The translations under genes and the position numbers were made by a program. Shown here in pieces: positions 34,074 through 43,713 of a stretch of 64,000 nt of DNA. Under the pieces are notes generated by a model. It was given only the letters and a program-made list of their open reading frames with translations, made no database searches and was not told where the DNA came from. Origin of the DNA: Oleispira sp036960605 (GTDB lineage: Bacteria; Pseudomonadota; Gammaproteobacteria; Pseudomonadales; Oceanobacteraceae); the NCBI GenBank assembly GCA_036960605.1, contig JBALXI010000001.1:310001-374000 (forward strand), in the 5' to 3' direction. Position 1 is the stretch's first letter. The number at the start of each line of letters is the position of its first letter.

Positions 34074-35297
34074 TTATTGGACCATGTTTTGTAATTCTAA
34101 AATTGGCAGCATAATAGCGGTAACAATGGTGGCAACGATAGCCCCCATGGTTAACAACATTAAAGGTTCAAACATTTTCACCAAGGCTTCAATCGTTGCT
34201 TCTAAACTGGCTTGTTGCTGAGCCGAGGTGCGCGCGAGCATATCATCAAGCTCACCACTGCTCTCGCCACTGGCAATCATGTGCAACATCATCGGTGAAA
34301 AATAACCTGTCGACGTCAGGGCGCGGCTAAGACTGCCACCTTCACTTACCTTAGTCGTTGCTTCTTTAACCCCGGCTTGAATGGGGAGGTTCTCGACTAC
34401 CTGAGACGCAATCCGCATGGCTTCAACTAACGGCACACCAGAGCTGGTTAAAATCGCCAGCGTGCTGATGTAGCGCGCAGTATTCGCACTTTTAGTGAAG
34501 TTCTTAATGCCAGGTGCCGTCAGGAGAAACTGATGGTAACGGTATTTGAATTTTGGTTTTCTCAGGGCGTAGATGAACGAGCCCCAAGTAACTGCAAATG
34601 CGACGGCAATCACCAGTCCATAGTTGGTAATTAAGTGGCTGATATCCAGCATTAGCTGAGTCAGGCCAGGTAATTCTTGTCCGTTACGAACGAAAACTTC
34701 AACAATGTCGGGCACAACGTAGGTTAATAATCCAATAACAATACCCAAGGCGACAATGCCCAAGATAATAGGGTACATGGCGGCGAGCTTGATTTTAGTT
34801 TGTGCTTCTCGCTGAGACTCGGTGTAGTCGGCAAGTTTATTCAGTACGCCATCCAAGTGGCCCGCGTGCTCACCGGCGCTGACGGTTGCCCGATACAGGT
34901 GCGGAAACGCGCGTGGAAATTCTTTCAGAGCGTCTGCTAAAGAATGCCCTTCTAAAACCTTGGCGCGAATGGAAAGCACCATGCTTTTAACAATTTGCTT
35001 TTCACTTTGCTCTGAAACTGCTTTTAACGCCTCATCGATCGGCAACCCAGCTGCGATGAGTGTTGCTAACTGACGTGTAATCAGTGCCAATTCAGCCGTT
35101 TTAAGCGACGGACTCAGTGAAAAGCGCGCAAGAAAACCGCTTTTGTTTTGCTTTTCATTGTTTGCCGCTTCTACGGATAATGGCATCCAGCCCTTATCAC
35201 GTAACTGTTGACGAACTTGGCGAGAGCTATCCGCTTCTAAAACGCCTTTATGCTGTTTGCCCTTATTGTCTAGGGCTTGGTATTCAAATGCTGCCAT
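34074..35297 (-). CDS. gspF: Type II secretion inner membrane platform protein GspF
   Basis: 407 residues: two T2SSF domains with three transmembrane helices (IILGIVALGIVIGLLTYV, VIAVAFAVTWGSFIYAL, and LMLLTMGAIVATIVTAIM). The pattern TRQLATLIAAGLPIDEAL and GEHAGHLDGVLNKLADYTE is conserved in GspF/PilC. It sits in the inner membrane beneath the pseudopilus and contacts GspE. Confidence 0.95.
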   Translation of the reverse strand: MAAFEYQALDNKGKQHKGVLEADSSRQVRQQLRDKGWMPLSVEAANNEKQNKSGFLARFSLSPSLKTAELALITRQLATLIAAGLPIDEALKAVSEQSEKQIVKSMVLSIRAKVLEGHSLADALKEFPRAFPHLYRATVSAGEHAGHLDGVLNKLADYTESQREAQTKIKLAAMYPIILGIVALGIVIGLLTYVVPDIVEVFVRNGQELPGLTQLMLDISHLITNYGLVIAVAFAVTWGSFIYALRKPKFKYRYHQFLLTAPGIKNFTKSANTARYISTLAILTSSGVPLVEAMRIASQVVENLPIQAGVKEATTKVSEGGSLSRALTSTGYFSPMMLHMIASGESSGELDDMLARTSAQQQASLEATIEALVKMFEPLMLLTMGAIVATIVTAIMLPILELQNMVQ

Positions 35298-35312
35298 AGT
35301 AATTCAAAAGGC

Positions 35313-36830
35313 CTAGCCTTTTGCCACCCTCAGTAATTCTTCTATTGTGGTGGTGCCCAGCAAAACTTTGCGTATGCCGTCTTGTTGGATCGATGTACAT
35401 AATGTGCGAGCGTGTGTTTCTAATTGCTGCTCCCCGGCTCGGTCATGAATAAGCGTTTTCATCTTCTCATCGACCGGTACAACTTCATAAATGCCTTGGC
35501 GACCACGATAACCGAGTTGATTGCATTTCTCGCAACCCTTGGCGTGGTAGATGGTGGGCGCTTGCTGATGGTCGACGCCCAGTAATGTGCATTCGGAAGC
35601 ATCAGCTATTGACGGTTGCTTGCATTCTTCACATAAAACTCGAACCAGGCGCTGAGCAACGACGCCCACTAAGCTGGATGAGAGTAAAAAAGGTTCGACA
35701 CCCATGTCTTGCAATCGAGTTACCGCGCCGACTGCTGTATTGGTATGCAGCGTAGATAAAACCATGTGGCCGGTTAAAGAAGCTTGAATGGCAATTTCTA
35801 CAGTTTCTAAATCTCGAATTTCACCAATCATCACCACATCGGGATCTTGGCGTAAGATTGCTCGTAGCCCCTTGGCGAAAGTCATCTCAACCTTGGTATT
35901 AACTTGCGTTTGCCCTACCCCAGCCAAGCTGTATTCAATCGGATCTTCAACCGTCAGAATATTACGGCTGGTATCATTTAGTTCGCTGAGTGAGGCATAA
36001 AGCGTGGTGGTTTTACCAGAGCCGGTAGGTCCTGTAACTAGGATGATGCCGTGAGGTCTTTGAATGGCGGATAACAAATTATTCAAGTCGGCCGGTGCCA
36101 TGGCAAGTTGGCGGACATTTAAGCGCCCTGCTTGCTTGTCTAGTAAACGCATTACGATACGTTCGCCATGATTGGAAGGCATGGTAGAAACTCGCACATC
36201 AACTTCACGACCCCCGATGCGTAAAGAAATACGACCATCTTGCGGCACACGTTTTTCAGCGATGTCCAACTTTGCCATCACCTTAATACGCGAGATAAGC
36301 AAAGGTGCGAGTGCGCGTTTAGGTTGGACGATTTCACGCAATACGCCATCTACCCGAAAGCGTACGACAAGACGTTTTTCGTAGGTTTCAATATGAATAT
36401 CAGAGGCGCTGTCTTTCACAGCTTCGGTCAATAAAGCATTAATTAGACGAATGATAGGGGCATCGTCTTCTTGCTCTAATAGATCTTCTGTTTCAGGAAC
36501 TGAGTCAGCCAGGCTGGCCAAGTCCATTTCATCGCCAAGACCTTCGACCATATCCATGGCGCCAGAAGAATCAGTTTGGTAAACCTGACCTAGAATGCGC
36601 TCAAAGTCATCATTATTAACCACTTCTAACGTATAGCTATCACCCAGATAACGCTGAACTTCTAATAATACATGAGGCAATAAGCCTTCTTTGTGTGCTG
36701 CAATGAAACCACTTGGGCGCTTATCAAGCACAATGCCAAAACGTTTAGCAAAAGCAAACGGTAGGCGTGGAATGGTTAAACTTTGCTGTAAATCTACAGT
36801 CTCATCAATTGGCGCTTCAAAATCTGTCAT
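35313..36830 (-). CDS. gspE: Type II secretion ATPase GspE
   Basis: 505 residues: N1E domain, then Walker A GPTGSGKTTTLYASL, Asp box, Walker B region (QDPDVVMIGEIRDLETVEIA) and a tetracysteine zinc segment (CEECKQ ... CEKCNQLGYRGRQGIYE). It powers pseudopilus assembly. It starts 12 bp after ugd ends, so a ugd-gspEFGHIJKLM operon is likely; gspC and gspD are not in this window. Confidence 0.95.
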   Translation of the reverse strand: MTDFEAPIDETVDLQQSLTIPRLPFAFAKRFGIVLDKRPSGFIAAHKEGLLPHVLLEVQRYLGDSYTLEVVNNDDFERILGQVYQTDSSGAMDMVEGLGDEMDLASLADSVPETEDLLEQEDDAPIIRLINALLTEAVKDSASDIHIETYEKRLVVRFRVDGVLREIVQPKRALAPLLISRIKVMAKLDIAEKRVPQDGRISLRIGGREVDVRVSTMPSNHGERIVMRLLDKQAGRLNVRQLAMAPADLNNLLSAIQRPHGIILVTGPTGSGKTTTLYASLSELNDTSRNILTVEDPIEYSLAGVGQTQVNTKVEMTFAKGLRAILRQDPDVVMIGEIRDLETVEIAIQASLTGHMVLSTLHTNTAVGAVTRLQDMGVEPFLLSSSLVGVVAQRLVRVLCEECKQPSIADASECTLLGVDHQQAPTIYHAKGCEKCNQLGYRGRQGIYEVVPVDEKMKTLIHDRAGEQQLETHARTLCTSIQQDGIRKVLLGTTTIEELLRVAKG

Positions 36831-36842
36831 TGTGATATCCCA

Positions 36843-38180
36843 TCAGATCGTTCGACCTATGCCTGAATATTCAAAGCCTTCGGCTCGTACTGTTTCTGGA
36901 TCATACTGGTTGCGGCCATCAATAATAACGAAGTTTTTCATTAAGCGCTTCATCGCATTAAAATCAGGCTGGCGGAAAGGTTTCCACTCGGTCACTAGCA
37001 CCATCGCATCGGCATCTTTTAGAGCATCGTATTGATGATCGACGAGGACGATACTGCCATCATTAAAAGGCTGCTCTCCGATAGTCGATCGAGCGCTGTC
37101 CATGGCCATCGGATCATAAGCGCGGACTTTGGCGCCTGCTTGCAATAGTGATTCTATTAGTACAAGCGAGGGAGCCTGGCGAAGATCATCAGTGCCGGGC
37201 TTAAAAGCCAATCCCCAGATAGCAATGGTTTTGCCTGCAAGATCATTGTTAAATTGAGTCTTTAGCTTTTCAAATAAGCGTTGTTTCTGTAATTCATTTC
37301 TTTCATCGATAGCCGTTAGGATATTGGCTTGATAGCCCTGTTCTGCACCCATATTAATGAGTGTTCGAACATCATTTGGAAAGAAAGAGCCACCATAGCC
37401 GCAGCCAGGGTAGATATAGGAGTAACCGATACGGTTGTCTGCACCGATGCCGGTACGCACATGCTCAATATCGACATCTAACCTTTCTGCTAGATTAGCC
37501 ATTTCATTCATAAATGAGATTTTTGTCGCCAACATGGCGTTAGCAGCATACTTAGTAAGCTCGGCGTCTCTTACCCCCATAAACATTAACTTATCGAAGC
37601 TGCGAGAGAAAGGCTTATAAAGCTCGCTCATGATGCGTTTAGCTTTATCACTTTCAATACCAATGATAATGCGATCGGGGCGATTAAAATCTTCAATCGC
37701 CGAGCCTTCTTTCAAAAATTGAGGGTTGGCGACGATTTCTATTTGCGCATTGATATTACGGGCAGCTAGTTTTTCTTTGACTTTAAGTTTAATGCTTTCA
37801 GAGGTGCCGACTGGGACCGTTGAGGCCGTAATGATAGTGCTGTCTTGCTCGATCAAATCAGCGATCTGATTAACCGTTTGCCAAAGGATTGATAAGTCTG
37901 AACTGCCATCATAGGCACTTGGAGTATTAACGGCGATGACAAAAGTGCTGCAGTTTGGCTGAATATCTTTTAGTTGAGCGCTGAAGTTAAGGCGCCCTGC
38001 TTGAATATTGTCATTTAGTTTTGAATCAAGCCCAGGCTCATATAGCGGCGTTTTTCCTTGAAGTAATTGTGCGATTCGTAATTCATCACTATCGATACAG
38101 GTTACTCGGTTTCCCATTTCCGCAAAGCAAGCCGCGCTCACTAAGCCAACGTAGTTTGTTCCTACTACTGTAATATCCAA
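36843..38180 (-). CDS. ugd: UDP-glucose 6-dehydrogenase homologue lacking the catalytic cysteine
   Basis: 445 residues with the N-terminal Rossmann motif VVGTNYVGLVSAACFAEMG, the retained Thr (ASTVPVGTS), Glu (NPQFLKEGSA), and the lysine/asparagine helix (TKYAANAMLATKISFMNE). The normal loop GSCFPKD, holding the nucleophilic Cys, reads GYGGSFFPND: Phe 266 replaces Cys and Asn 269 replaces Lys. The usual enzyme oxidises UDP-glucose to UDP-glucuronate through a thioester on that Cys, so this protein should be inactive or altered. Cys 260 in PGCGYGG is six residues away. Next to gspE, in the same direction with a 12-bp gap. Confidence 0.82.
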   Translation of the reverse strand: MDITVVGTNYVGLVSAACFAEMGNRVTCIDSDELRIAQLLQGKTPLYEPGLDSKLNDNIQAGRLNFSAQLKDIQPNCSTFVIAVNTPSAYDGSSDLSILWQTVNQIADLIEQDSTIITASTVPVGTSESIKLKVKEKLAARNINAQIEIVANPQFLKEGSAIEDFNRPDRIIIGIESDKAKRIMSELYKPFSRSFDKLMFMGVRDAELTKYAANAMLATKISFMNEMANLAERLDVDIEHVRTGIGADNRIGYSYIYPGCGYGGSFFPNDVRTLINMGAEQGYQANILTAIDERNELQKQRLFEKLKTQFNNDLAGKTIAIWGLAFKPGTDDLRQAPSLVLIESLLQAGAKVRAYDPMAMDSARSTIGEQPFNDGSIVLVDHQYDALKDADAMVLVTEWKPFRQPDFNAMKRLMKNFVIIDGRNQYDPETVRAEGFEYSGIGRTI

Positions 38181-38332
38181 AATGTCACTTTCCCTATTTT
38201 CATATCTGTACAGAGCGAATCAATAATTCTAAACATATGTACTCTAAATCATGCGCTTAAACTACCTTAACTGAAAGAAATGACAAGGGGATTGCCGCTA
38301 TTTAAAGGCTATCTTAAGGGAATTACAGGCAA

Positions 38333-38361
38333 AAAAAAGCCCAGCAGAGCTGGGCTTTTTT
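38333..38361 (-). terminator. Bidirectional terminator after etfA
   Basis: AAAAAAGCCCAGC / GCTGGGCTTTTTT, a 13-bp stem with loop AGA, with A and T runs on both sides. It ends the etfBA transcript on the minus strand. Confidence 0.92.
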
Positions 38362-38383
38362 GAGTCGGCTATAATTTAATCAA

Positions 38384-39313
38384 TTATAGTAATTTTTCCA
38401 ACTCAGGAACCGCATCAAACAAGTCAGCCACTAAACCGTAGTCAGCAACTTGGAAGATTGGCGCTTCTTCGTCTTTGTTGATCGCAACGATCACTTTAGA
38501 CTCTTTCATGCCTGCCAAGTGCTGAATCGCACCTGAAATACCAACAGCGATATACAAAGAAGGTGCAACGATTTTACCCGTTTGGCCAACTTGCATGTCG
38601 TTTGGTACAAAACCAGCATCAACAGCTGCGCGAGATGCACCAACTGCTGCGCCAATTTTATCAGCAACCTTATAAAGGATTTCAAAGTTTTCGCCGTTAC
38701 CCATACCACGACCACCAGAGATAACAATCTCAGCAGCAGTAAGGTCAGGACGGTCAGACTTTGCCAATTCTTCGCTAACGAAAGCAGAGATCGCAGAAGT
38801 TTTGTCAGTTGCGTTTGCTTCGATAGTGGCAGAACCACCTTCAGCAGGTGCAGCATCAAAACCAGTACCACGAACGGTGATCACTTTAACGCTATCAGAG
38901 CTCTGTACTGTTGCGATTGCGTTGCCCGCATAGATTGGGCGTACAAAAGTATCAGCACTTACAACAGCAACGATGTCAGAAATCATGTTCACGTCAAGCA
39001 ATGCTGCTGAACGAGGCATGAAGTCTTTACCGGTTGTTGTTGCAGCAGAAAGGATGTGGCTATAGCCAGCACCTAGTTCAGCAACTAAGTCGCCCATTGC
39101 TTCAGCAATTTGGTATTTATAAGCAGCGTTATCGGCAACGATTACCTTGCTAATACCAGCTATTTTTGCAGCGGCTTCAGCTACAGCAGCGCAAGCTTCA
39201 CCAGCAACTAAAAGATCGATGTCGCCACCGATCTCTAGAGCAGCAGCAACAACGTTTAGAGTCGCAGCGTTTAAAGCAGCATTATCATGCTCAGCGATTA
39301 CTAGAATAGTCAT
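38384..39313 (-). CDS. etfA: Electron transfer flavoprotein alpha subunit
   Basis: 309 residues: N-terminal domain (EHDNAALNAATLNVVAAALEIGG) and the C-terminal FAD domain with ISGGRGMGNGENFEILYKVADKIGAAVGAS and QVGQTGKIVAPSLYIAVGISGAIQH, the FAD-binding signature. It receives electrons from acyl-CoA dehydrogenases with EtfB and passes them to ETF-QO. It directly follows etfB with a 2-bp gap. Confidence 0.96.
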   Translation of the reverse strand: MTILVIAEHDNAALNAATLNVVAAALEIGGDIDLLVAGEACAAVAEAAAKIAGISKVIVADNAAYKYQIAEAMGDLVAELGAGYSHILSAATTTGKDFMPRSAALLDVNMISDIVAVVSADTFVRPIYAGNAIATVQSSDSVKVITVRGTGFDAAPAEGGSATIEANATDKTSAISAFVSEELAKSDRPDLTAAEIVISGGRGMGNGENFEILYKVADKIGAAVGASRAAVDAGFVPNDMQVGQTGKIVAPSLYIAVGISGAIQHLAGMKESKVIVAINKDEEAPIFQVADYGLVADLFDAVPELEKLL

Positions 39314-39315
39314 TA

Positions 39316-40065
39316 TTACAGTACCTTCGCTTCGTTTTTAAGTTTGTCGACAAGCTCAGCAACGTCAGCAACCTTGATGCCAGCAGAACGCTCTGCAGGA
39401 GGAGTTACTTTAACAATTGTTTGAGTGCTCTTAACTTCAACGCCCAAATCAGCAGGAGAAACAACTTCAAGAGGCTTACGCTTAGCCTTCATGATGTTTG
39501 GCAGAGAAGCATAGCGAGGTTCGTTCAAACGAAGATCCGTCGTTACGATCGCTGGCAAGCTTAAGCCAACAGTGCGTAAGCCAGCGTCTACTTCACGAGT
39601 AACGTTAACTTTATCGCCTTCAACAACAACTTCAGAAGCGAATGTGCCCTGAGCCATACCGGTCAATGCGCCAAGCATCTGACCAGTCTGGTTGTTATCG
39701 CTATCGATAGATTGCTTGCCAAGAATAACAAGCTGAGGCTGTTCTTTATCAACAACAGCTTTTAGCAATTTAGCAACAGTCAGAGATTCTAACTTCTCTT
39801 CGGTTTCAATTAAGATACCGCGATCTGCGCCCAATGCTAAAGAGGTGCGAATTTGCTCTTGAGCAACTTTAGGACCGATAGATACCACTACGATCTCAGT
39901 AGCTACGCCCTTTTCTTTTAAACGAACCGCTTCTTCAATAGCGATTTCACAGAAGGGGTTCATAGCCATTTTGACGTTATTTAGATCAACATCAGAATTA
40001 TCAGGCTTTACACGTACTTTGACGTTGTAGTCAATAACGCGCTTTACAGCAACAAGAACCTTCAT
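39316..40065 (-). CDS. etfB: Electron transfer flavoprotein beta subunit
   Basis: 249 residues starting MKVLVAVKRVIDYNVKVRVK; carries the AMP-site motif region (NPFCEIAIEEAVRLKEK) and the ETF beta signature VNVTREVDAGLRTVGLSLPAIVTTDLRLNEPRYA. First gene of the etfBA operon, divergent from ETF-QO. Confidence 0.96.
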   Translation of the reverse strand: MKVLVAVKRVIDYNVKVRVKPDNSDVDLNNVKMAMNPFCEIAIEEAVRLKEKGVATEIVVVSIGPKVAQEQIRTSLALGADRGILIETEEKLESLTVAKLLKAVVDKEQPQLVILGKQSIDSDNNQTGQMLGALTGMAQGTFASEVVVEGDKVNVTREVDAGLRTVGLSLPAIVTTDLRLNEPRYASLPNIMKAKRKPLEVVSPADLGVEVKSTQTIVKVTPPAERSAGIKVADVAELVDKLKNEAKVL

Positions 40066-40400
40066 AGATTCTCCGTATTCGTCGAGTGAATGATTGGAGA
40101 GAGACTCTCACTGGATCTAAAAACTGCCAATGACCCTCTCCCAGCGCGCAATATTATTCGTATCTTTGCCTCTCAGGTCAATAGAAAGAATGCATGCAAA
40201 TAGGAATCCCTCCTAATAACGCCAGTTTTAAGCGATTTAATTGTCCACAAAGGGTGAGAAATCAATAAAGTAGCGCCAAAAGTTAGGTATATAGAAAACA
40301 CAAACGTATACTAACGGCCTAAATTAGAACGCTATAATAAATCGCTAGTACTATTAGCAACTGTAATTAGCTCCCAGCTTATCTACGAGGAGATCACAAT
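40066..40400. promoter_or_regulatory. Divergent promoter region of etfBA and ETF-QO
   Basis: 335 bp without a gene. A TATAAT at 40333-40338 could be the -10 of ETF-QO, but no matching -35 was seen. GAGGAG lies before the ETF-QO start. No PsrA or FadR box was recognised. Confidence 0.4.
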
Positions 40401-42044
40401 ATGCAACGTGAATCGATGGAATATGATGTCGTTATTGTTGGTGGAGGCCCATCAGGCCTGTCTACTGCAATTCGTCTAATGCAACTTGCACAAGAAAACG
40501 AACAAGAATTGACCGTATGCTTGGTTGAGAAAGGTTCTGAAGTCGGTGCCCACATTTTGTCGGGTGCAGTTATTGAAGATCGTGCTTTATTAGAATTGTT
40601 CCCTAACTATAAAGAAATGGGCGCACCTCTTAATACAGACGTACTTAGAGATGAAGTTTACCTTTTAACCAGTGAAACGGGTGGCATTAAAACCCCTAAC
40701 TGGGCCGTTCCAAAGCTAATGCATAACGACGGCAACTACGTTGTTAGCTTGGGTAATGTTGTTCGCTGGTTGGGCGAGCAAGCTGAAGCGTTAGGCGTAG
40801 AAATCTACCCTGGTTTCGCGGCGTCTGAATACATTGTTGAAGAAGGTGTTGTTAAAGGCATTATTACTGGCGACATGGGTGTATCTGAGTCCGGTGAACA
40901 TACCGACATGTACATGCAAGGCATGGAGCTTCGTGGTAAGTACACAGTATTTGCTGAAGGTTGTCGCGGTCACCTAGGTAAGGCGCTGATCTCCGAGTTC
41001 AAATTGGACGAAGGTAAAGATCCTCAGCATTACGGTATCGGCATCAAAGAATTATGGGACATCCCTGCTGAACAGCACCAAGAAGGTTTGGTTGTTCACG
41101 GCGCGGGCTGGCCTTTGAATGAATCTGATTCTTCCGGTGGTTTCTTTTTATATCACGCAGAAAACAATCAGGTTGTTTGTGGTTTGATCACTGACTTGTC
41201 TTTCTCTAACCCACACGTTAGTCCGTTTGATGAATTCCAGCGTTTGAAGCATCACCCTGTGTTAGCTAAGCATTTAAAAGGCGGCAAGCGAGCTTCTTAC
41301 GGCGCTCGTGCAATCGCTAAAGGTGGCTTGAACTGTCTTCCTAAGATGACTTTCCCAGGCGGGTTGGTTGTCGGTTGTGATGCTGGTACTTTGAACTTCG
41401 CTAAGATCAAAGGTACGCACACTGCCATGAAGACCGGCATGATTGCGGCTGAAGAAATCGTTAAGGCGATTAAATCTGAGCGCCAGCATGATGAGCTAAC
41501 TGAATTTACGGCTGCTTTTGAAGCGTCTTGGGTTTATGAAGAGCTTAAAGATAGCCGCAACTTCGGTCCTGCAATGCACAAGTTTGGCATGTACTTAGGT
41601 GCTGCGTTTAACTTCGTTGACCAGAACTTGTTCAGAATCCCAGTGACCTTGCATGATACGATTCCAGATCACGAAACGTTGAAGCTTGCGTCAGAATGTA
41701 AGAAGATCGTTTATCCTAAGCCGGATGGTGTATTAAGCTTTGCTAAGCTTGATTCTGTATTCATCGGCAATGTAAACCATGCTGAAGATCAGCCATGTCA
41801 CTTACACCTAAAAGATGCTTCGATTCCTCTAGGTTCAAACCTTGAGTTGTACGATGAGCCAGCGCAGCGTTACTGCCCTGCTGGCGTTTATGAGATTATT
41901 GAAGATGAAAGCGGCGATAAGCGCTTTCAGATTAATGCTCAGAACTGTGTGCATTGTAAGACTTGTGATATTAAAGATCCTGCTCAGAACATCACCTGGG
42001 TAACTCCAGAAGGTGCTGGCGGTCCGAACTATCCAAACATGTAA
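40401..42044 (+). CDS. Electron transfer flavoprotein-ubiquinone oxidoreductase
   Basis: 547 residues: FAD Rossmann motif VVIVGGGPSGLSTAIRL at the N-terminus, the GLNCLPKMTFPGGLVVGCDAG segment, a hydrophobic ubiquinone region and a C-terminal ferredoxin-like 4Fe-4S cluster (RYCPAGVYEI ... NAQNCVHCKTCDIKDPAQNI). It passes electrons from EtfAB to the quinone pool, linking fatty acid and amino acid oxidation to respiration. GAGGAG precedes the ATG. A terminator follows at 42083. Confidence 0.97.
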   Translation: MQRESMEYDVVIVGGGPSGLSTAIRLMQLAQENEQELTVCLVEKGSEVGAHILSGAVIEDRALLELFPNYKEMGAPLNTDVLRDEVYLLTSETGGIKTPNWAVPKLMHNDGNYVVSLGNVVRWLGEQAEALGVEIYPGFAASEYIVEEGVVKGIITGDMGVSESGEHTDMYMQGMELRGKYTVFAEGCRGHLGKALISEFKLDEGKDPQHYGIGIKELWDIPAEQHQEGLVVHGAGWPLNESDSSGGFFLYHAENNQVVCGLITDLSFSNPHVSPFDEFQRLKHHPVLAKHLKGGKRASYGARAIAKGGLNCLPKMTFPGGLVVGCDAGTLNFAKIKGTHTAMKTGMIAAEEIVKAIKSERQHDELTEFTAAFEASWVYEELKDSRNFGPAMHKFGMYLGAAFNFVDQNLFRIPVTLHDTIPDHETLKLASECKKIVYPKPDGVLSFAKLDSVFIGNVNHAEDQPCHLHLKDASIPLGSNLELYDEPAQRYCPAGVYEIIEDESGDKRFQINAQNCVHCKTCDIKDPAQNITWVTPEGAGGPNYPNM

Positions 42045-42082
42045 TCTGTTCTATTAGATTAGAAAATGAAACATGTTTAAAG

Positions 42083-42106
42083 AAAGCGGCTTCGGCCGCT
42101 TTTTTT
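42083..42106 (+). terminator. Terminator of ETF-QO
   Basis: AAAGCGGC / GCCGCTTT with loop TTCG followed by four or more T. A textbook intrinsic terminator. Confidence 0.95.
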
Positions 42107-42140
42107 GTGCCTGTAATATAAATCTAAAAGAAAAGAGCTA

Positions 42141-42267
42141 TTCACCACAGAGGGCACAGAGGAAGGCAAAGCCAATAAAACCTAAAGCTTGGTATGCGGC
42201 AGGCTTTAATCCATTTATTTTTATCGCTCTCTCTGTGTAGCGCAGCGCTCTGTGATCTCTGTGGTTG
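42141..42267 (+). repeat. CACAGAG-armed dispersed repeat, copy C
   Basis: Left arm TTCACCACAGAGGGCACAGAG (42141-42161), right arm CTCTGTGATCTCTGTGGTTGA; inner block TCTGTGTAGCGCAGCGCTCTGTG is nearly identical to copy A. It lies between convergent ETF-QO and DUF1285 genes, downstream of the terminator at 42083. Confidence 0.83.
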
Positions 42268-42284
42268 ATTTCTTTTAAGGCCTA

Positions 42285-42830
42285 CTACCCTGGGACTTTA
42301 AAGTCACAGCCGAAACTACTAACAAAGAAGCCCTCAGTGGATTCCTGAACCAGGTTTATTAACTCGTAATAGGTGCTTTGATTGAGTTTCCCCCATAGGT
42401 TATTGCGCACTTCAATATAAGGCACCTGATCGCCATTGGAGTTGGCCCTGAACTCGATCTTATTGGCTTTACCCGCGACTACTTCATCACCCAAGCTGGT
42501 TATGAATGTTAGCTGCTGTTGATTCTCAATCGTCTCGCTTTTCATTAATACAAAACTAAAAGGTACGTCGTCGACTTTAATCTTTAGTTTTTCCACCGGC
42601 GTGACCAGATAATAACCATCACCTTCACGGCGTAAAATAGAGGCAAACATGCGCGCTAGGTCTTGGCGATCAAAATGGCCGCCTTCATGAAACCAGCGAC
42701 CTTGTGAGTCAATCACAATATCAATTTCCCCGACTACTTGAGGATCCCAACTTGCGATCGGCGGCATTTTTTGCTGCTTTTCAAATTTACCCAATAACTG
42801 GAAAAGGTCTTTGTCGCTAGAGTTAGTCAT
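42285..42830 (-). CDS. DUF1285 domain protein
   Basis: 181 residues from ATG 42830 (MTNSSDKDLF); it matches DUF1285 in layout (WFHEGGHFDRQDLARMFASIL, then YYLVTPVEKLKIKVDDVPF, and NNLWGKLNQSTYYEL). Function unknown. The longer ATG at 42893 lies within the upstream radical SAM gene and is less likely. Coupled to that gene with a 4-bp gap. Confidence 0.85.
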   Translation of the reverse strand: MTNSSDKDLFQLLGKFEKQQKMPPIASWDPQVVGEIDIVIDSQGRWFHEGGHFDRQDLARMFASILRREGDGYYLVTPVEKLKIKVDDVPFSFVLMKSETIENQQQLTFITSLGDEVVAGKANKIEFRANSNGDQVPYIEVRNNLWGKLNQSTYYELINLVQESTEGFFVSSFGCDFKVPG

Positions 42831-42834
42831 GAGA

Positions 42835-43713
42835 TTAAAGCCCCCGTTGCCATTCTTGGCGCAATGCAATTCGCCCGGCAATAGCATCATCAAGCTGATC
42901 TAGAAATTGCTGCTTATCAGCTCCGAGAGTGCCTTTTAACGTGACATAGTTGGAGGCATGATCGCTGCGGAAAATAGTGTTGGTAAGTTCGAGGGATGAA
43001 ATCAGGTGGCGCATTTCCATGAAGAGCGTGCGTTGATCTGGCAGTTCATATTCGCCGTTAAAACCTTCCTTCACTCTTGCGTCGCCCATCGGGTAGCTAA
43101 CGACAAGTAATGATAAGTAGTCTGGTTGCGCTTCATTCATCAGGCGTGCAGAGTTCTCAGCATGCTGCTGGCTGTATTTCATACCCCCCATGCCATTTAG
43201 GATCATAACCGAGGTCTTTATACCTGCCTGTTTTAGCTTGGTTAATGCACTTAGCGTGGATTCGTAAGTTTCTCCTTTATTTATAAACTCAAGAATCTGG
43301 TCATCGCCACTCTCAGCGCCGACATAGGCCATGCCAAAACCAAGCTGTTGAAGTTGCTGTAAATCTGCTACTGATTTTTTGCGGATATTACGAGGTAAGC
43401 AATAGCTGCTTACGCGGCGCACCCAAGGTAAGTGCTTTTTAATCGCTTCCAATATTTCTATCAGGCGTCTAGTGGACAGAACCAGAGCATCACCATCAGC
43501 AAGGAATACCTTGTCAAATTGAGGGCCGTCTGCGGCAACCTTTATTATTTCAACCAAGGTTTCGTCTTCGGCTTTGGCACGAAATTTCTTTTGTGGCTGT
43601 GTGTACATATCGCAGAAAGTACACTTATTCCACGAGCAGCCATTGGTGACTTGTAAAATAAGAGATCGGCCTTCACTAGGCGGACGAAAAACGGGTTCAA
43701 TATACTGCAGCAT
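42835..43713 (-). CDS. Radical SAM family protein (COG1032-like)
   Basis: 292 residues. The cluster motif is GCSWNKCTFCDMY, with four residues between the first two cysteines (CX4CX2C) rather than the classical CX3CX2C. It also has the SAM-binding AESGDD and GMAYVG strands. Reaction unknown. It precedes the DUF1285 gene, with the same transcript likely. Annotated in many genomes simply as radical SAM. Confidence 0.88.
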   Translation of the reverse strand: MLQYIEPVFRPPSEGRSLILQVTNGCSWNKCTFCDMYTQPQKKFRAKAEDETLVEIIKVAADGPQFDKVFLADGDALVLSTRRLIEILEAIKKHLPWVRRVSSYCLPRNIRKKSVADLQQLQQLGFGMAYVGAESGDDQILEFINKGETYESTLSALTKLKQAGIKTSVMILNGMGGMKYSQQHAENSARLMNEAQPDYLSLLVVSYPMGDARVKEGFNGEYELPDQRTLFMEMRHLISSLELTNTIFRSDHASNYVTLKGTLGADKQQFLDQLDDAIAGRIALRQEWQRGL

